Part shown: in pieces, positions 26,104 to 35,486 of the stretch | Layout: the number at the start of each line of letters is the position of its first letter | Numbering within the stretch: position 1 is the first letter of the stretch | NCBI GenBank assembly: GCA_003166955.1 | Contig: PMUI01000049.1 | Span: forward strand, 10,277 to 74,276 | Source: Acidobacterium sp. | Lineage (GTDB): Bacteria; Acidobacteriota; Terriglobia; Terriglobales; Acidobacteriaceae | DNA: 64,000 nt | Direction of reading: 5' to 3' | The notes under the pieces: model-generated | Told to the model about the DNA's origin: nothing | What the model saw: only the letters and a program-made list of their open reading frames with translations | Database searches by the model: none | Made by a program: the position numbers and the translations under genes

Positions 26104-29100
26104 ATGCCACTGGGTGTCCTGAACAACATCTCAGCAGTCTATGCGGAAAACAACCTGAACCAGACGCAGTCGGGTCTGCAAAAAGTTTTGACGGAACTGT
26201 CTTCGGGTTCGAAGATCAACTCCGGCGCGGACGATCCGGCCGGTCTGTCGATTGCGAACGGTTTGGCGGCCAATTCCGCGGCCCTTTCGCAGTCCTCCAG
26301 CAACGCCAGTGAGGGCGCGGGCTTCCTGCAGGTGGCAGACGGCGCATTGTCGCAGGTAACGAGTTTGCTGACCAGCGCCGTCACGCTGGCTACGGAAGCG
26401 GGCGGCGGAACATTGTCCGGCTCGCAGCTGGGCGCGGCCAACCAGGAGTACCAGGATATTCTGACGCAGATCGGGACGATCGGCAGCACGACAGAATATA
26501 ACGGGATCACGGTTTTCAGCGCCGACCAGACCACCAGCGCGCTGGGATGGGGCGCGAATGCAGTGGGATCGGCCAGTTCGGCCACCGCAACATCGGGGGC
26601 GATTGCCTCTCAGGCGATCACGGCGAGCGCAGCAGCGGCACCGGTGCAGGCCACAACCTACGGGGCCGCGACGGCCATGAGCTGGACGCTGAACGGAACC
26701 GCCAGCATTACCGCCAGCACGTCGACCATCACGTCCTCGGTCATCCCCAATGGCGCCCAGCTTTCCGGCACCGTTGCCTTTACGCCTCTGACCAGCGGGG
26801 GCACCGCCAATCCGATCAGCATCAACCTGGCCAATGTCACCGGCAGCTCGCTGGGGACGCAGGCAACCAGCCTGGCGAATCTCATCAACGCGCAGGCCGG
26901 GAACGGCAACCCCGACTACGCGGTGTCTGTGGTGAACGGCAACCAACTCCAGATCGGCCTCGGCACCAGCGCCAACGCCGACCACATCACGGGATTCAAT
27001 GCTGCCCCGGCGACGAACGTCGTCACCAGCGGCGCGGCAGCCGCGCAGACCGGCTTCACCATGACCGTGACAGATGGTGGAACGCTGGGCGGTTCGCTCA
27101 CCGTGAACCCCGCCGTGCTCGTAGCCGGAACACAGACCGGTGTCAACTTCAACACCAGCAGCTCCACACAGATCGTGGCGTCGAACATCCTTGCCGGGCA
27201 AACCCTGGGCGGCAGCATCACCCTCGGCGGCACCACTTTGACGCCCGGCACGCCCTCGCCGATCAACTTCACCAACAGCTCCGGCACGTATACGGCGACC
27301 ATCCCGGTCGGCGATATACTCGCGGGCGGCTTCACCATCACTCCGACCGGCGGCTCCGACTCGCCGGTCGATATTGACCTGACTGGCCTGACCACTTCAG
27401 GCACTTCCCTGGTGGACGGGATCAACAGTCAACTGGGCAGCGCCGCGAGCGACTACGTGGTTTCCTATTCGGGCAACACCTTGAGCATCGGCATTACAGC
27501 CAGTGCCAGCGGAACCAAGCCCACCTCGATCGTCGTTGCCGCCGATACCAGTGGTGGCGCCCACGGCGCCGGCACCCAGACCACGGCGGCGGTGCCAGGG
27601 ACAGCCACACCCAAGACAATCGATCTGACTAACGTGACGACTGCGAACCTGCAGAGCACACTGAACGCCGACCTGGCGGGGTCGGACTATGCCGCCACCT
27701 ACGACACCACAGCCCACACGTTAACCTTCAGCATCTCGGGTGGTCAGGGCGCCTCCGACCACGTCAATGCCATTAACTTGAACGGCGTCACTCCGACCGT
27801 GACCAAACAGACCGCGGCCAGCACGTCGGCGGGAACCCAGGGCAATATCAGCCTGACGAATGTGACCACCGCGAATCTGGCGAGTGTGGTGAACACAGCG
27901 CTGAATGGAGTCAAGACAACCACAGCGGACTACTCCGTCAATTACAGCGGCGGCGTCCTGACGGTGGGCCTCACGGCGTACGGCACCGGCACGGACAATA
28001 TTGGCAGCCTTGCCCTGACCGGCTCACCGACGGAGACCTCACCGACGGCAGCCAGTATCCAGTTCACCGACGGTGCGCAGTTGAGCGGCCAGTTCAGCAT
28101 TACGCCGACCATCAGCGGAGCGGCGGGGAGCATCACCACTGTCAACCTGAACGGCCACAGCACATCGGATCTGGTCAGCACGGTCAACGCAGCGCTGGGC
28201 GCCTCGGCGAGCAAATACACTGTGGCTTACAACGCCAGCAGCGGCGTCGGCACGCTGAGCATCAGTGTCAACGCAGCCGGCCTCGCGGCCAACTACGACT
28301 CGGTCGCCATCGCAAACGGCACCTCCACGAATGCGATGGGGCAATCCGGAGTGGCCATTACCAACGTCAACGCCGCGAACACGGTGATGGGCAACTTCAC
28401 GGTTACGTCCGCGGGCGCCGGGACGGCGAAAAACGTCGACCTGGACGGCGTGAGCAATGCGAACCTGCTCAGCACGGTGCAGCAGGCACTGGGGACGAAC
28501 TATACCGTTTCCTACAACACAACAGCCGCCACTCAGGCCCTGGGCCTGGGCAATCTGTCCATCGGCATCTCGGCGGCGGGCGCGGCAGCCGGCATCACGT
28601 CGTTCACGGTGGCCGAGGCTTCCTCGCAGGCCGCATCGCAGGAAACTCCGATCACGGGCGGCGTGAGCGTCTACACCAGTGACGGCACCAGCGCGGGCAG
28701 CCAGAACTACAACGTGACGGTGGGCGCTCTGACCGATGGCAGTGTTGGAACCTCGAGCGCTGCCAGTGCGACCTCTCTGATGGGCACGCAGGTCACCACG
28801 ACTGTGGGCGGGGTTACAGGCACGGGCGGGATGCTGTCGGGCGCCGGGGCCGGCACCAGCCTGACGGGTACCAACCTGAACAACCAGGCGAATGCCGAAG
28901 CGGCTCTGCAAACCATTGACAACGCCATCAACGCCGTCGCTTACCAGCGCGGTCAGGTGGGCGCCAACATCAACACGCTGACCGCGGCATCGAACATCGC
29001 CAGTTCGCAGATGACGAACATCACTTCTGCGCAGAACACGATCACGGCGACGGACTATGCCTCGGCCACCTCCAACATGTCGAAGTACGAGATCCTGACC

Positions 29101-29169
29101 CAGACCGGCATTTCGGCTCTGGCCCAGGCCAACAGCACGCAGCAGATGGTGACCAAGCTGCTGCAGTAA
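26104..29169 (+). CDS. fliC: Giant flagellin (1021 aa)
   Basis: The first ~140 residues are a normal flagellin D0/D1 N-terminus (GVLNNISAVYAENNLNQTQS, SSGSKINSGADDPAGLSIAN, QEYQDILTQIGTIGSTTEYN). The last ~100 are the C-terminal D1/D0 (LQTIDNAINAVAYQRGQVGA, ILTQTGISALAQANSTQQMV). Between them lies about 780 residues of Thr/Ser/Ala/Gly-rich beta structure with about six degenerate repeats of the form I-x-L-x-x-V-T-x-x-N-L-x-S-x-x-N-x-x-L, YxVxYN, LxIxI. Common flagellins are 270-500 residues, so the surface-exposed part is greatly enlarged. The ribosome-binding site is GGAGAAAAG. A sigma-28-type promoter precedes it and a terminator follows. Confidence 0.95.
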   Translation: MPLGVLNNISAVYAENNLNQTQSGLQKVLTELSSGSKINSGADDPAGLSIANGLAANSAALSQSSSNASEGAGFLQVADGALSQVTSLLTSAVTLATEAGGGTLSGSQLGAANQEYQDILTQIGTIGSTTEYNGITVFSADQTTSALGWGANAVGSASSATATSGAIASQAITASAAAAPVQATTYGAATAMSWTLNGTASITASTSTITSSVIPNGAQLSGTVAFTPLTSGGTANPISINLANVTGSSLGTQATSLANLINAQAGNGNPDYAVSVVNGNQLQIGLGTSANADHITGFNAAPATNVVTSGAAAAQTGFTMTVTDGGTLGGSLTVNPAVLVAGTQTGVNFNTSSSTQIVASNILAGQTLGGSITLGGTTLTPGTPSPINFTNSSGTYTATIPVGDILAGGFTITPTGGSDSPVDIDLTGLTTSGTSLVDGINSQLGSAASDYVVSYSGNTLSIGITASASGTKPTSIVVAADTSGGAHGAGTQTTAAVPGTATPKTIDLTNVTTANLQSTLNADLAGSDYAATYDTTAHTLTFSISGGQGASDHVNAINLNGVTPTVTKQTAASTSAGTQGNISLTNVTTANLASVVNTALNGVKTTTADYSVNYSGGVLTVGLTAYGTGTDNIGSLALTGSPTETSPTAASIQFTDGAQLSGQFSITPTISGAAGSITTVNLNGHSTSDLVSTVNAALGASASKYTVAYNASSGVGTLSISVNAAGLAANYDSVAIANGTSTNAMGQSGVAITNVNAANTVMGNFTVTSAGAGTAKNVDLDGVSNANLLSTVQQALGTNYTVSYNTTAATQALGLGNLSIGISAAGAAAGITSFTVAEASSQAASQETPITGGVSVYTSDGTSAGSQNYNVTVGALTDGSVGTSSAASATSLMGTQVTTTVGGVTGTGGMLSGAGAGTSLTGTNLNNQANAEAALQTIDNAINAVAYQRGQVGANINTLTAASNIASSQMTNITSAQNTITATDYASATSNMSKYEILTQTGISALAQANSTQQMVTKLLQ

Positions 29170-29234
29170 GCTGACTCGGCTGTTTTTACAGGCGGGGAGC
29201 TTTCCCACCTCTGGCGAGCCATAACAGGATCGCC

Positions 29235-29264
29235 GGGAGCGGGCTCAGGCTCCCCGTATTTTTG
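29235..29264 (+). terminator. Rho-independent terminator after flagellin
   Basis: GGGAGC (29235-29240) pairs with GCTCCC (29249-29254) and is followed by CGTATTTTTG. It lies 65 nt after the flagellin stop and separates it from fliD. Confidence 0.7.
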
Positions 29265-29361
29265 TTAACTCCCTCTAATCATGCGGGGCGACGAGTGGCC
29301 ACGGTCCTGCATCTGGCAGGCCTGGGGTCATGCTCTCCCGGAAAGCGACGATAACAGCATT

Positions 29362-30765
29362 ATGGGCAACGTCGGTATCTCATTCGGTTCCCCGACCAGC
29401 GGCCAGGGCTTCGATGTATCGACCACGGTCAGCGCGATCGTGGCGAATCTGCAGGCAGTGGAGACGCCGTGGAAGAACCAGCTCACCACGCTCCAGTCCG
29501 AGGACACGGCGCTGACAAGCATCGGAACGGATCTGAGCTCGCTGTCCACAGCGCTGACTTCGCTGAACGATTTTGAGGGCGTATTTGCGGGAAAGGAAGG
29601 CTCGAGCTCCGATACGTCGGTGGTCGCGCTGACCAACGCAACGTCGGCAGCCGTGGCCGGCAGTCATACCGTCGAGGTGGGTCAGCTGGCGCAGACCTAC
29701 TCCTATGCCACCGGCGATTTGGGCGCCACCGATACCCTCAGCGGCAGCCTGACGATTAACAATCAGAAGATCACGATCTCCGACGGCACGGCGACCGACA
29801 GCAGCGGCAACAAGATACTGGCCAATAACACGCTGGCGACGCTCGAATCGTATATCAACAACGGCGATTACGGGGTGCAGGCCAACGTGGTCACGGACTC
29901 ATCGGGATCGCGGCTCTCGCTGTTGAGCGACACCAGCGGGGGCGCAGGGGCTGTCACGATCGACGCCAGCAGCTTCACCGATTCGACAACCGGCAAGACA
30001 ATCTCCATCCCGCAGGCGCAGCTGGGACAGGATGCGCAATTTTCGGTCGATGGAACGTCGATGACCAGCTCCACCAACACGGTCACGACGGCGATTCCGG
30101 GCGTGACGATGCAGTTGCTGGATGTGGGTGGGGATACTCCGATACAGGTGGAGATCACGAACAACAACAGCAACGTTGAATCCGCAATGACGACGTTCGT
30201 GAACGCCTACAACACAGTGGTAAAGGATCTGAGTACGCAGGAAGGCAATACGTCGTCCGGAACTGCCGAGCCTCTGTACGGCAATTCTTCGATTGCTATG
30301 CTCCAGGAACAACTGCAGCAGGCCATGACCTCCACACAGTCTTCCGGCGCCATCACTTCGCTGTCGCAGTTAGGAGTCACGACCAACAAGGACGGTACGC
30401 TCACGCTCAGCACGAGCACGCTGGACAGTGTTCTCAACAGCAATTATCAGGACGCGATGAATTTCTTCCAGGCGGACAGCAGCTCTACGTCGTTTGGAGT
30501 GAATCTGACCAAGGTTCTGAGCAACGTCGGCAACAGCGGACCGGGCGGCGTGATTTACCTGGCGCTGCAGCAGGACTCGTCGCAGGAGACGGACCTGAAC
30601 AAGAACATCACCAACGAGAACACGGCGATCAGCACACAGCAAACGCAGCTGACCACCGAGCTCAACGAAGCGAATTACACCCTGCAGATGATCCCGGAGC
30701 AACTGCAATCGGTGAACGAGCTGTATAGCGCGATTACCGGATACAACGAGAACCCCGGCGGATAA
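29362..30765 (+). CDS. fliD: Flagellar filament cap / hook-associated protein 2 FliD
   Basis: A 467-residue protein. The ATG at 29362 is chosen because MGNVGISFGSPTSGQGFDVS is the usual FliD N-terminus; the frame is open upstream but gives an unlikely extension. The FliD_N region (FDVSTTVSAIVANLQAVETP) and a middle domain with flagellin-IN-like repeats are present, as is the C-terminal FliD_C coiled coil (TTFVNAYNTVVKDLSTQ and NTAISTQQTQLTTELNEANY). It caps the growing filament and guides folding of flagellin. It is followed 22 nt later by fliS. Confidence 0.94.
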   Translation: MGNVGISFGSPTSGQGFDVSTTVSAIVANLQAVETPWKNQLTTLQSEDTALTSIGTDLSSLSTALTSLNDFEGVFAGKEGSSSDTSVVALTNATSAAVAGSHTVEVGQLAQTYSYATGDLGATDTLSGSLTINNQKITISDGTATDSSGNKILANNTLATLESYINNGDYGVQANVVTDSSGSRLSLLSDTSGGAGAVTIDASSFTDSTTGKTISIPQAQLGQDAQFSVDGTSMTSSTNTVTTAIPGVTMQLLDVGGDTPIQVEITNNNSNVESAMTTFVNAYNTVVKDLSTQEGNTSSGTAEPLYGNSSIAMLQEQLQQAMTSTQSSGAITSLSQLGVTTNKDGTLTLSTSTLDSVLNSNYQDAMNFFQADSSSTSFGVNLTKVLSNVGNSGPGGVIYLALQQDSSQETDLNKNITNENTAISTQQTQLTTELNEANYTLQMIPEQLQSVNELYSAITGYNENPGG

Positions 30766-30787
30766 CGGGGAGACAGTGCGGAGGAAC

Positions 30788-31249
30788 ATGAATTACCAGC
30801 AGCAGGCGGTAGCCGGCATGAATCCGATGGAGCTGATTGTCGCTCTCTATGACGGAATGGTTCGCTTCCTCTACCAGGCGATTGCGGCGGTTGAGAGCCG
30901 CAATCAGCAGGACCGCCGCGTCGCAGTGGCGCGGGTGCTGGAAATCCTGATGCACCTGCAGTCGCGGCTGCGGCCGGATGTAGGAGGGAATTCCGCGAAG
31001 GCTCTCAGCGAGTTTTATGCCGCGATCTTCGCGCTGTGTCTGGAGGGATCGAGGCTGGAGTCGGCGGATCGCTTCAGGGAAGCCATCGGCTGCATACGCG
31101 ATGTGCGCGAAGCATGGAGTGTGGCAGCCCACGATCCGGAAGTGCTGCGTTTGCTGGGAGAGGAAGACGGCGGGTCGGGGCATATGGTGATGACGCGGGC
31201 GACCAGCATGACAGCCGCGGAACCGGCGAGTTCCAGCTGGACGGCGTAG
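30788..31249 (+). CDS. fliS: Flagellin export chaperone FliS
   Basis: A 153-residue four-helix protein. The ATG at 30788 has GGAGG 5-6 nt upstream; an in-frame GTG 12 nt earlier is less likely. FliS features are MNPMELIVALYDGMVRFLYQ, then helices with AIAAVESRNQQDRRVAVARV and LSEFYAAIFALCLEGSRL. The C-terminal ~30 residues (GSGHMVMTRATSM...) extend past the usual end. It binds the flagellin C-terminus before export; here its client is an unusually large flagellin. It converges with the ABC transporter gene with only 6 nt between the stop codons. Confidence 0.92.
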   Translation: MNYQQQAVAGMNPMELIVALYDGMVRFLYQAIAAVESRNQQDRRVAVARVLEILMHLQSRLRPDVGGNSAKALSEFYAAIFALCLEGSRLESADRFREAIGCIRDVREAWSVAAHDPEVLRLLGEEDGGSGHMVMTRATSMTAAEPASSSWTA

Positions 31250-31255
31250 ACGAGG

Positions 31256-33019
31256 TCAGTGGCTAACAGCGAGCTCTTCTTCGAGCAGCTGTTTCTGGAA
31301 CAGGCTGGCATAGTAGCCGTTGCGCTCGATTAACTCCTCGTGCGTGCCCAGTTCCGCAATTCGCCCGCGCACCAACACAGCGATGCGATCGGCGTGGCGG
31401 ACGGTGGAGATGCGGTGCGAGATGAGAATCGTCGTACGCCCGGCCATGACGTCGCGCAGTTCTTCGAGAATGCGCTCTTCCGTGTAAGTATCGACGCTGG
31501 CCAGGGCATCGTCCAGGATGAAGATGCGGGGGTTGCGGAGAATCGCCCGAGCGAGGGCGGTGCGTTGCTTCTGACCGCCGGAAAGGGTGAGGCCTCGTTC
31601 GCCAACCGTGGTCTCGAAAGCGGTGGGGAACAGATCGAATTCCTCGCGGATATGCGCAGCTTCCGCGGCGCGCGCTACCTCGGAAGCGGACGCGCCCTGA
31701 ACTCCGAAGGCGATGTTCTCGTGGATGGTGGTGCTGAAGAGAAATGTCTCCTGGGGCACAAAGCCCACCGAAGCTCGCAACGAATCCATACGGTAATCGC
31801 GAATGGGGCGGCCGTCGATGAGCACGGTGCCCGGCGGGGCATCGTAAAGGCGGGGAATGAGGCTGACCAGCGTGGATTTCCCGGACCCGGTGGGCCCGAC
31901 AAGGGCGAGGCTGCTGCCGGCTGGGATCCTGAGCGAAATGCCGTGCAGCACCTCGACGGGGTTGCCGTTTTCCGTGGGATAGGCGAAGCGCAGATCGCGA
32001 AATTCGACGTCACCGAGAATCTGGGTCTGCTCTGAAGGAACTTTCGCATCGCGGTCGTCGATGGCCGGCTTTGCGGTCAGCAGTTCGTGGATGCGGAGAA
32101 CCGACGCGGTGCCGCGCTCAAAAAGATTCACAACGTAGCCCAGGGCGATGATGGGCCACGTGAGCATGAGCATGTAGGTGGTGAAGGCCACAAACTGGCC
32201 GATGTCGATGCGGTGCGACAGCACCTGATGTCCGCCGACCAGCAGCGCGATGACCATGGCCAGCCCCAGCATGAACTCCAGCGTTGGCCAGAGCATCCCC
32301 ATGAGGCGCACCAGACGCAGGGCGCGACGGATGTACTCGCGATTAGAGACCTCAAAGGCCTTGATTTGCGCCTGCTCCTGGGCGAAGGCGCGCACGAGCC
32401 GGGCTCCGGAGAAGTTCTCCTGCGCCTGAGCTGAAATGTCGGAGAACATGGCCTGAATGCGCTCGAAGCGCTGATGGATTTTGCGGCCCATGAACTGAAT
32501 CAGGATGCTGGCCAGCGGCATAGGAGCCAGCGCCGCGAGCGTCAGCATGGGACTGATGCGCAGCAGGAAGTAAACCGCACCCGCAAAGAACACCACTGTA
32601 TTAGCGGTGTACATGATGGCCGGACCCAGAAGCATGCGGACCGCGTTAAGGTCATTCGTCATGCGGGCCATGATGTCGCCGGTGCGGTGCTCGTGGTAGT
32701 ACGAAGCCGATTGCTTTTCGAGCTGGGCAAACAGGTCGTTTCTGAGGTCGAACTCGATGTCGCGCGAGATGCCGATGATGATCCATCGCATCAGAAAGAG
32801 CATGATGCCGTGGGCGACGGTCACGCCCATGACGAGGCCGGAATATTCGAGAATCTTGTTCCAGGTCACGCCCTTCTGCAGGTCGTTCACGGCGATTCCA
32901 ATGACCCGGGGGAACTGCACCCAGATGGCATTGGCCAGAACCGTACAGAAGCAGCCCCACAGATATCCGCGCCAGTAGCGGCGCATATAAGGGAAGAGGG
33001 GCTGAAGGTTCCTGAACAT
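31256..33019 (-). CDS. ABC exporter, fused permease/ATPase (MsbA/MdlA-like)
   Basis: A 587-residue half-transporter: six transmembrane helices (residues 1-300) then a nucleotide-binding domain. Walker A is LVGPTGSGKSTLV, the Q-loop is GFVPQETFLFS, the signature is LTLSGGQKQRTALARA, Walker B is IFILDDALASVD and the switch His is ILISHRIST. The residue after the Walker B Asp is Asp, not Glu, as in the degenerate subunit of heterodimeric exporters and in MdlA. No partner gene is adjacent. It starts 11 nt after the LptFG fusion stop codon, suggesting an operon for lipid or LPS export. The substrate is unknown. Confidence 0.92.
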   Translation of the reverse strand: MFRNLQPLFPYMRRYWRGYLWGCFCTVLANAIWVQFPRVIGIAVNDLQKGVTWNKILEYSGLVMGVTVAHGIMLFLMRWIIIGISRDIEFDLRNDLFAQLEKQSASYYHEHRTGDIMARMTNDLNAVRMLLGPAIMYTANTVVFFAGAVYFLLRISPMLTLAALAPMPLASILIQFMGRKIHQRFERIQAMFSDISAQAQENFSGARLVRAFAQEQAQIKAFEVSNREYIRRALRLVRLMGMLWPTLEFMLGLAMVIALLVGGHQVLSHRIDIGQFVAFTTYMLMLTWPIIALGYVVNLFERGTASVLRIHELLTAKPAIDDRDAKVPSEQTQILGDVEFRDLRFAYPTENGNPVEVLHGISLRIPAGSSLALVGPTGSGKSTLVSLIPRLYDAPPGTVLIDGRPIRDYRMDSLRASVGFVPQETFLFSTTIHENIAFGVQGASASEVARAAEAAHIREEFDLFPTAFETTVGERGLTLSGGQKQRTALARAILRNPRIFILDDALASVDTYTEERILEELRDVMAGRTTILISHRISTVRHADRIAVLVRGRIAELGTHEELIERNGYYASLFQKQLLEEELAVSH

Positions 33020-33030
33020 TTCTCTCTCGA

Positions 33031-35349
33031 TTATGTGGGAGTGCGGAGCAGCAGATAAGCGCCGGCGAGTCCAAACAGCAGATCGGGGGACCAGGCGGCG
33101 AGGAACGCGGGCAGCCAGCTTACGTTGCCCATGGCGTCGAAGAATGCGGAGACGACGGAGTAAGCGATGGCCACGCCGATGGCGATGGCGATGCTGGAAA
33201 GCGAGCCTCGCTTGCCCATGGAAAGCGCAAAGGGAATGGCGAGCACGGCCATCACCAGCGTGATGAGCGGATAGGCCAGCTTATGGTTGAGCTGGACGCG
33301 CAATGGAACGGTGTTGAATCCGCTCTGGCGGAGATCATGAATGTAGGCAGCGAGCTCGCCGAAGTTCATCTCTGAAGACTGGCGAACTTCCTTCTTGAAG
33401 TAGGCCGGCTGCTCGGAGATCTCGGAGAACGTTTTGACCGGGAAGTCCTCGTAGGAGGTGATGTCGGAGCCGTTGAAAGTGCGCTCCCAGCCATCTTCAA
33501 AGACCCAGGTGTTCAGTTTCGGCTCCCAGTGGGCGGTGGAAGCGAAGATTCGTTTGGCGATGGTGAAAGAGCCGGGGTTGAATTCGAAGATAGAGATATT
33601 GCCGAAGGTATCGATATCGGAGTCGAAGTACTCGTAGTAAAAGATGCGGCTGGGCTGGCCCGGGCGCTGCTGGCCGAAGATCCACTTGCGTCCGGGATGC
33701 TCGAAGGTCTCGGCGGGCTTGCCCTTGATGACGTTGCGCAGGGCTTCCTGCCTGCGATTTGCCTGCGGCAGGTAGAGCTCATCGAACATGAACAGAGAGA
33801 CGGAGAGAACCGCTGCGATGGCAACAACCGGCACCGTGATGCGATAGAGGCTCACGCCGGTGGCTTTCATTGCGGTCAGCTCGCTGTTGCGGTTCATGAT
33901 GCCGAAGACCACCAGCACGCCGATCAGGACGCTGAGGGGCGTGATGACGTAAATCATGCTCGGCGTGAGGTTGACGAGGTACTCGCCGACGGTGACCAGC
34001 GGTGTTTTGTTGCGGATGATGTCGCTCAGCAGCTCGAAGAATGTGAAGATGAGCATGAGCATGACAAATGTAACGAGCACCATCACAAATGTGAGAAGAA
34101 ACTCGCGCAGGACATATTCGTCGAGGATCAGGGGGAAGCGGCCGCGGGCTGCGCGTTTGCGGACGGTCACCCTGACAGGCTCTGCCGAGGCGGCGGACCC
34201 CTCTGCGCGCAGCCGGAACCAGTTTCCCAGAGAAGTCAGTGCGGAGAGGGCCGCGCCTCCCGTGGCCATCTGCCGCAGCAGCACGAGGCCGCAGACGGCA
34301 AAGATGAGATTGGCCTGCCAAACCCCCAGGAAGGTGGGAATCTTGTGCTGGCGCGCCAGGGCGGTGCCGGTGGAAGAGAGGAAGTAGTAGACGAAGACGA
34401 GAGCAATGGTGAGCACGAAACCGGCGCCCTTGCCGCCGCGTCGCGATGAAATGCCGAGCGGCACGCCCACCAGCATGAGGACAAGACACGCCGCGGGATA
34501 AGCAAGCCGTTTCTGGAATTCGATCTCATAGACGCGGCCGTTCCTGCCGTGCGTGCGCGCGAGCAGTTGATGGTTGGTCATCGCCAGAATGGGTGTGTCA
34601 CTGCGGCCGAGTCGAACATCTTCCTGGGAACCAGCCTCGAGGGGCAGATCGGTCTGCCCAAACGTGGAGACGGTGTATTGATTGGGCTGATCGGCGACGG
34701 TCTGGCTTTCGGTGCCTTCGCGCAGCCGCATCGTCATCGTCTGATTCGGGCTGTTGACGACTGTGGCGCGATCGGCAGTCGTGATCTTAGGCGCTCTCGG
34801 ATCGGTGACGTCGGCGAGAAAAATGCCACGCCAGTTGGCAGCACCGGAGCCGGCGCGCACGTCCTGGACGTAGAGGACGTAGTTCTTGAAGTCCTCATAG
34901 AAGACGCGCGGCTGCACCTCATAGGAAGCCTGGGCGTTGGCGAGAGAATTCTCGAGGTGAATCATGGCGGCGGCCGATTTGGGGGCCAGGTACATGCTGT
35001 TCCACAAACTGATGGCCCATGCCGCAACCGCGATCATGCCAACGGTGCGAACAAAACTCCACACGCCGATACCGGACGCGCGCATCGCGGTGATTTCGCT
35101 GTCAGCGGCGAGACGGCTAAGGCCCAGCAGGATCCCAACGAGCACGGCCATGGGAATGGTGACCGTGAACATATCCGGCAGCGTCATCAGCACGATGGTG
35201 AGAACCGACCCGAGCGAGGCGCTGTTGCGGACGATCATCTCCAGCAGATGTGGGAGGTAACGGATGAAGAGGACGAACGTGAAGATCGCTCCCCCGATCG
35301 CGGCGTGCGACAGGACTTCGTTGAGGATGTATCGGGTGAGGATGCGCAC
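33031..35349 (-). CDS. LptF-LptG fusion permease of the LPS export system (772 aa)
   Basis: Two LptF/LptG-type units in one chain. Unit 1 (residues 1-370) begins MRILTRYILNEVLSHAAIGG and has LAADSEITAMRASGIGVWS. Unit 2 (from about 405) begins with LDEYVLREFLLTFVMVLVTF and has NRNSELTAMKATGVSLYRI. Each has three N-terminal helices, a periplasmic beta-jellyroll, and three C-terminal helices (EFQKRLAYPAACLVLMLVGV and LNHKLAYPLITLVMAVLAIP). A linker of about 35 residues with a basic patch (VRKRAARGRF) joins them. LptF and LptG normally form a heterodimer with LptB2 that extracts LPS; here the two are covalently linked. It is followed by the ABC exporter gene. Confidence 0.93.
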   Translation of the reverse strand: MRILTRYILNEVLSHAAIGGAIFTFVLFIRYLPHLLEMIVRNSASLGSVLTIVLMTLPDMFTVTIPMAVLVGILLGLSRLAADSEITAMRASGIGVWSFVRTVGMIAVAAWAISLWNSMYLAPKSAAAMIHLENSLANAQASYEVQPRVFYEDFKNYVLYVQDVRAGSGAANWRGIFLADVTDPRAPKITTADRATVVNSPNQTMTMRLREGTESQTVADQPNQYTVSTFGQTDLPLEAGSQEDVRLGRSDTPILAMTNHQLLARTHGRNGRVYEIEFQKRLAYPAACLVLMLVGVPLGISSRRGGKGAGFVLTIALVFVYYFLSSTGTALARQHKIPTFLGVWQANLIFAVCGLVLLRQMATGGAALSALTSLGNWFRLRAEGSAASAEPVRVTVRKRAARGRFPLILDEYVLREFLLTFVMVLVTFVMLMLIFTFFELLSDIIRNKTPLVTVGEYLVNLTPSMIYVITPLSVLIGVLVVFGIMNRNSELTAMKATGVSLYRITVPVVAIAAVLSVSLFMFDELYLPQANRRQEALRNVIKGKPAETFEHPGRKWIFGQQRPGQPSRIFYYEYFDSDIDTFGNISIFEFNPGSFTIAKRIFASTAHWEPKLNTWVFEDGWERTFNGSDITSYEDFPVKTFSEISEQPAYFKKEVRQSSEMNFGELAAYIHDLRQSGFNTVPLRVQLNHKLAYPLITLVMAVLAIPFALSMGKRGSLSSIAIAIGVAIAYSVVSAFFDAMGNVSWLPAFLAAWSPDLLFGLAGAYLLLRTPT

Positions 35350-35371
35350 GGTCGAGCTACCGCCTTCAGTT

Positions 35372-35486
35372 TAGAGCGAATCCAGCGACCTGTGCCCTTT
35401 TGAGATTTTCCAGGTGCGGCTTTCTTCGGCGGAAAGCCGCGTCCAGAGCGGTGGCCTCGGGGTACAGCTTCGCTGGATTCGCTCTA
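35372..35486. repeat. 115-bp inverted-repeat element with internal hairpin (MITE/REP-like)
   Basis: TAGAGCGAATCCAGCGA (35372-35388) is repeated perfectly in inverted orientation at 35470-35486, and the similarity continues inward with mismatches (CTGTGCCC versus CTGTACCC). Between the arms GCGGCTTTC pairs with GAAAGCCGC around a 7-nt loop near 35416-35440. The outer end includes the stop codon of copA. No transposase is present. It may be a miniature transposable or REP-type element, or a large terminator. Confidence 0.65.

Noticed and set aside
29328-29354. GACGATAA close to fliD as a sigma-28 -10 box
   Set aside because: It ends only 7 nt before the ATG and the -35 position reads TCAT; spacing leaves no room for a ribosome-binding site.
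29281-29361. Upstream extension of fliD in frame
   Set aside because: The extra 27 residues do not resemble FliD, whose usual N-terminus begins at the ATG 29362.
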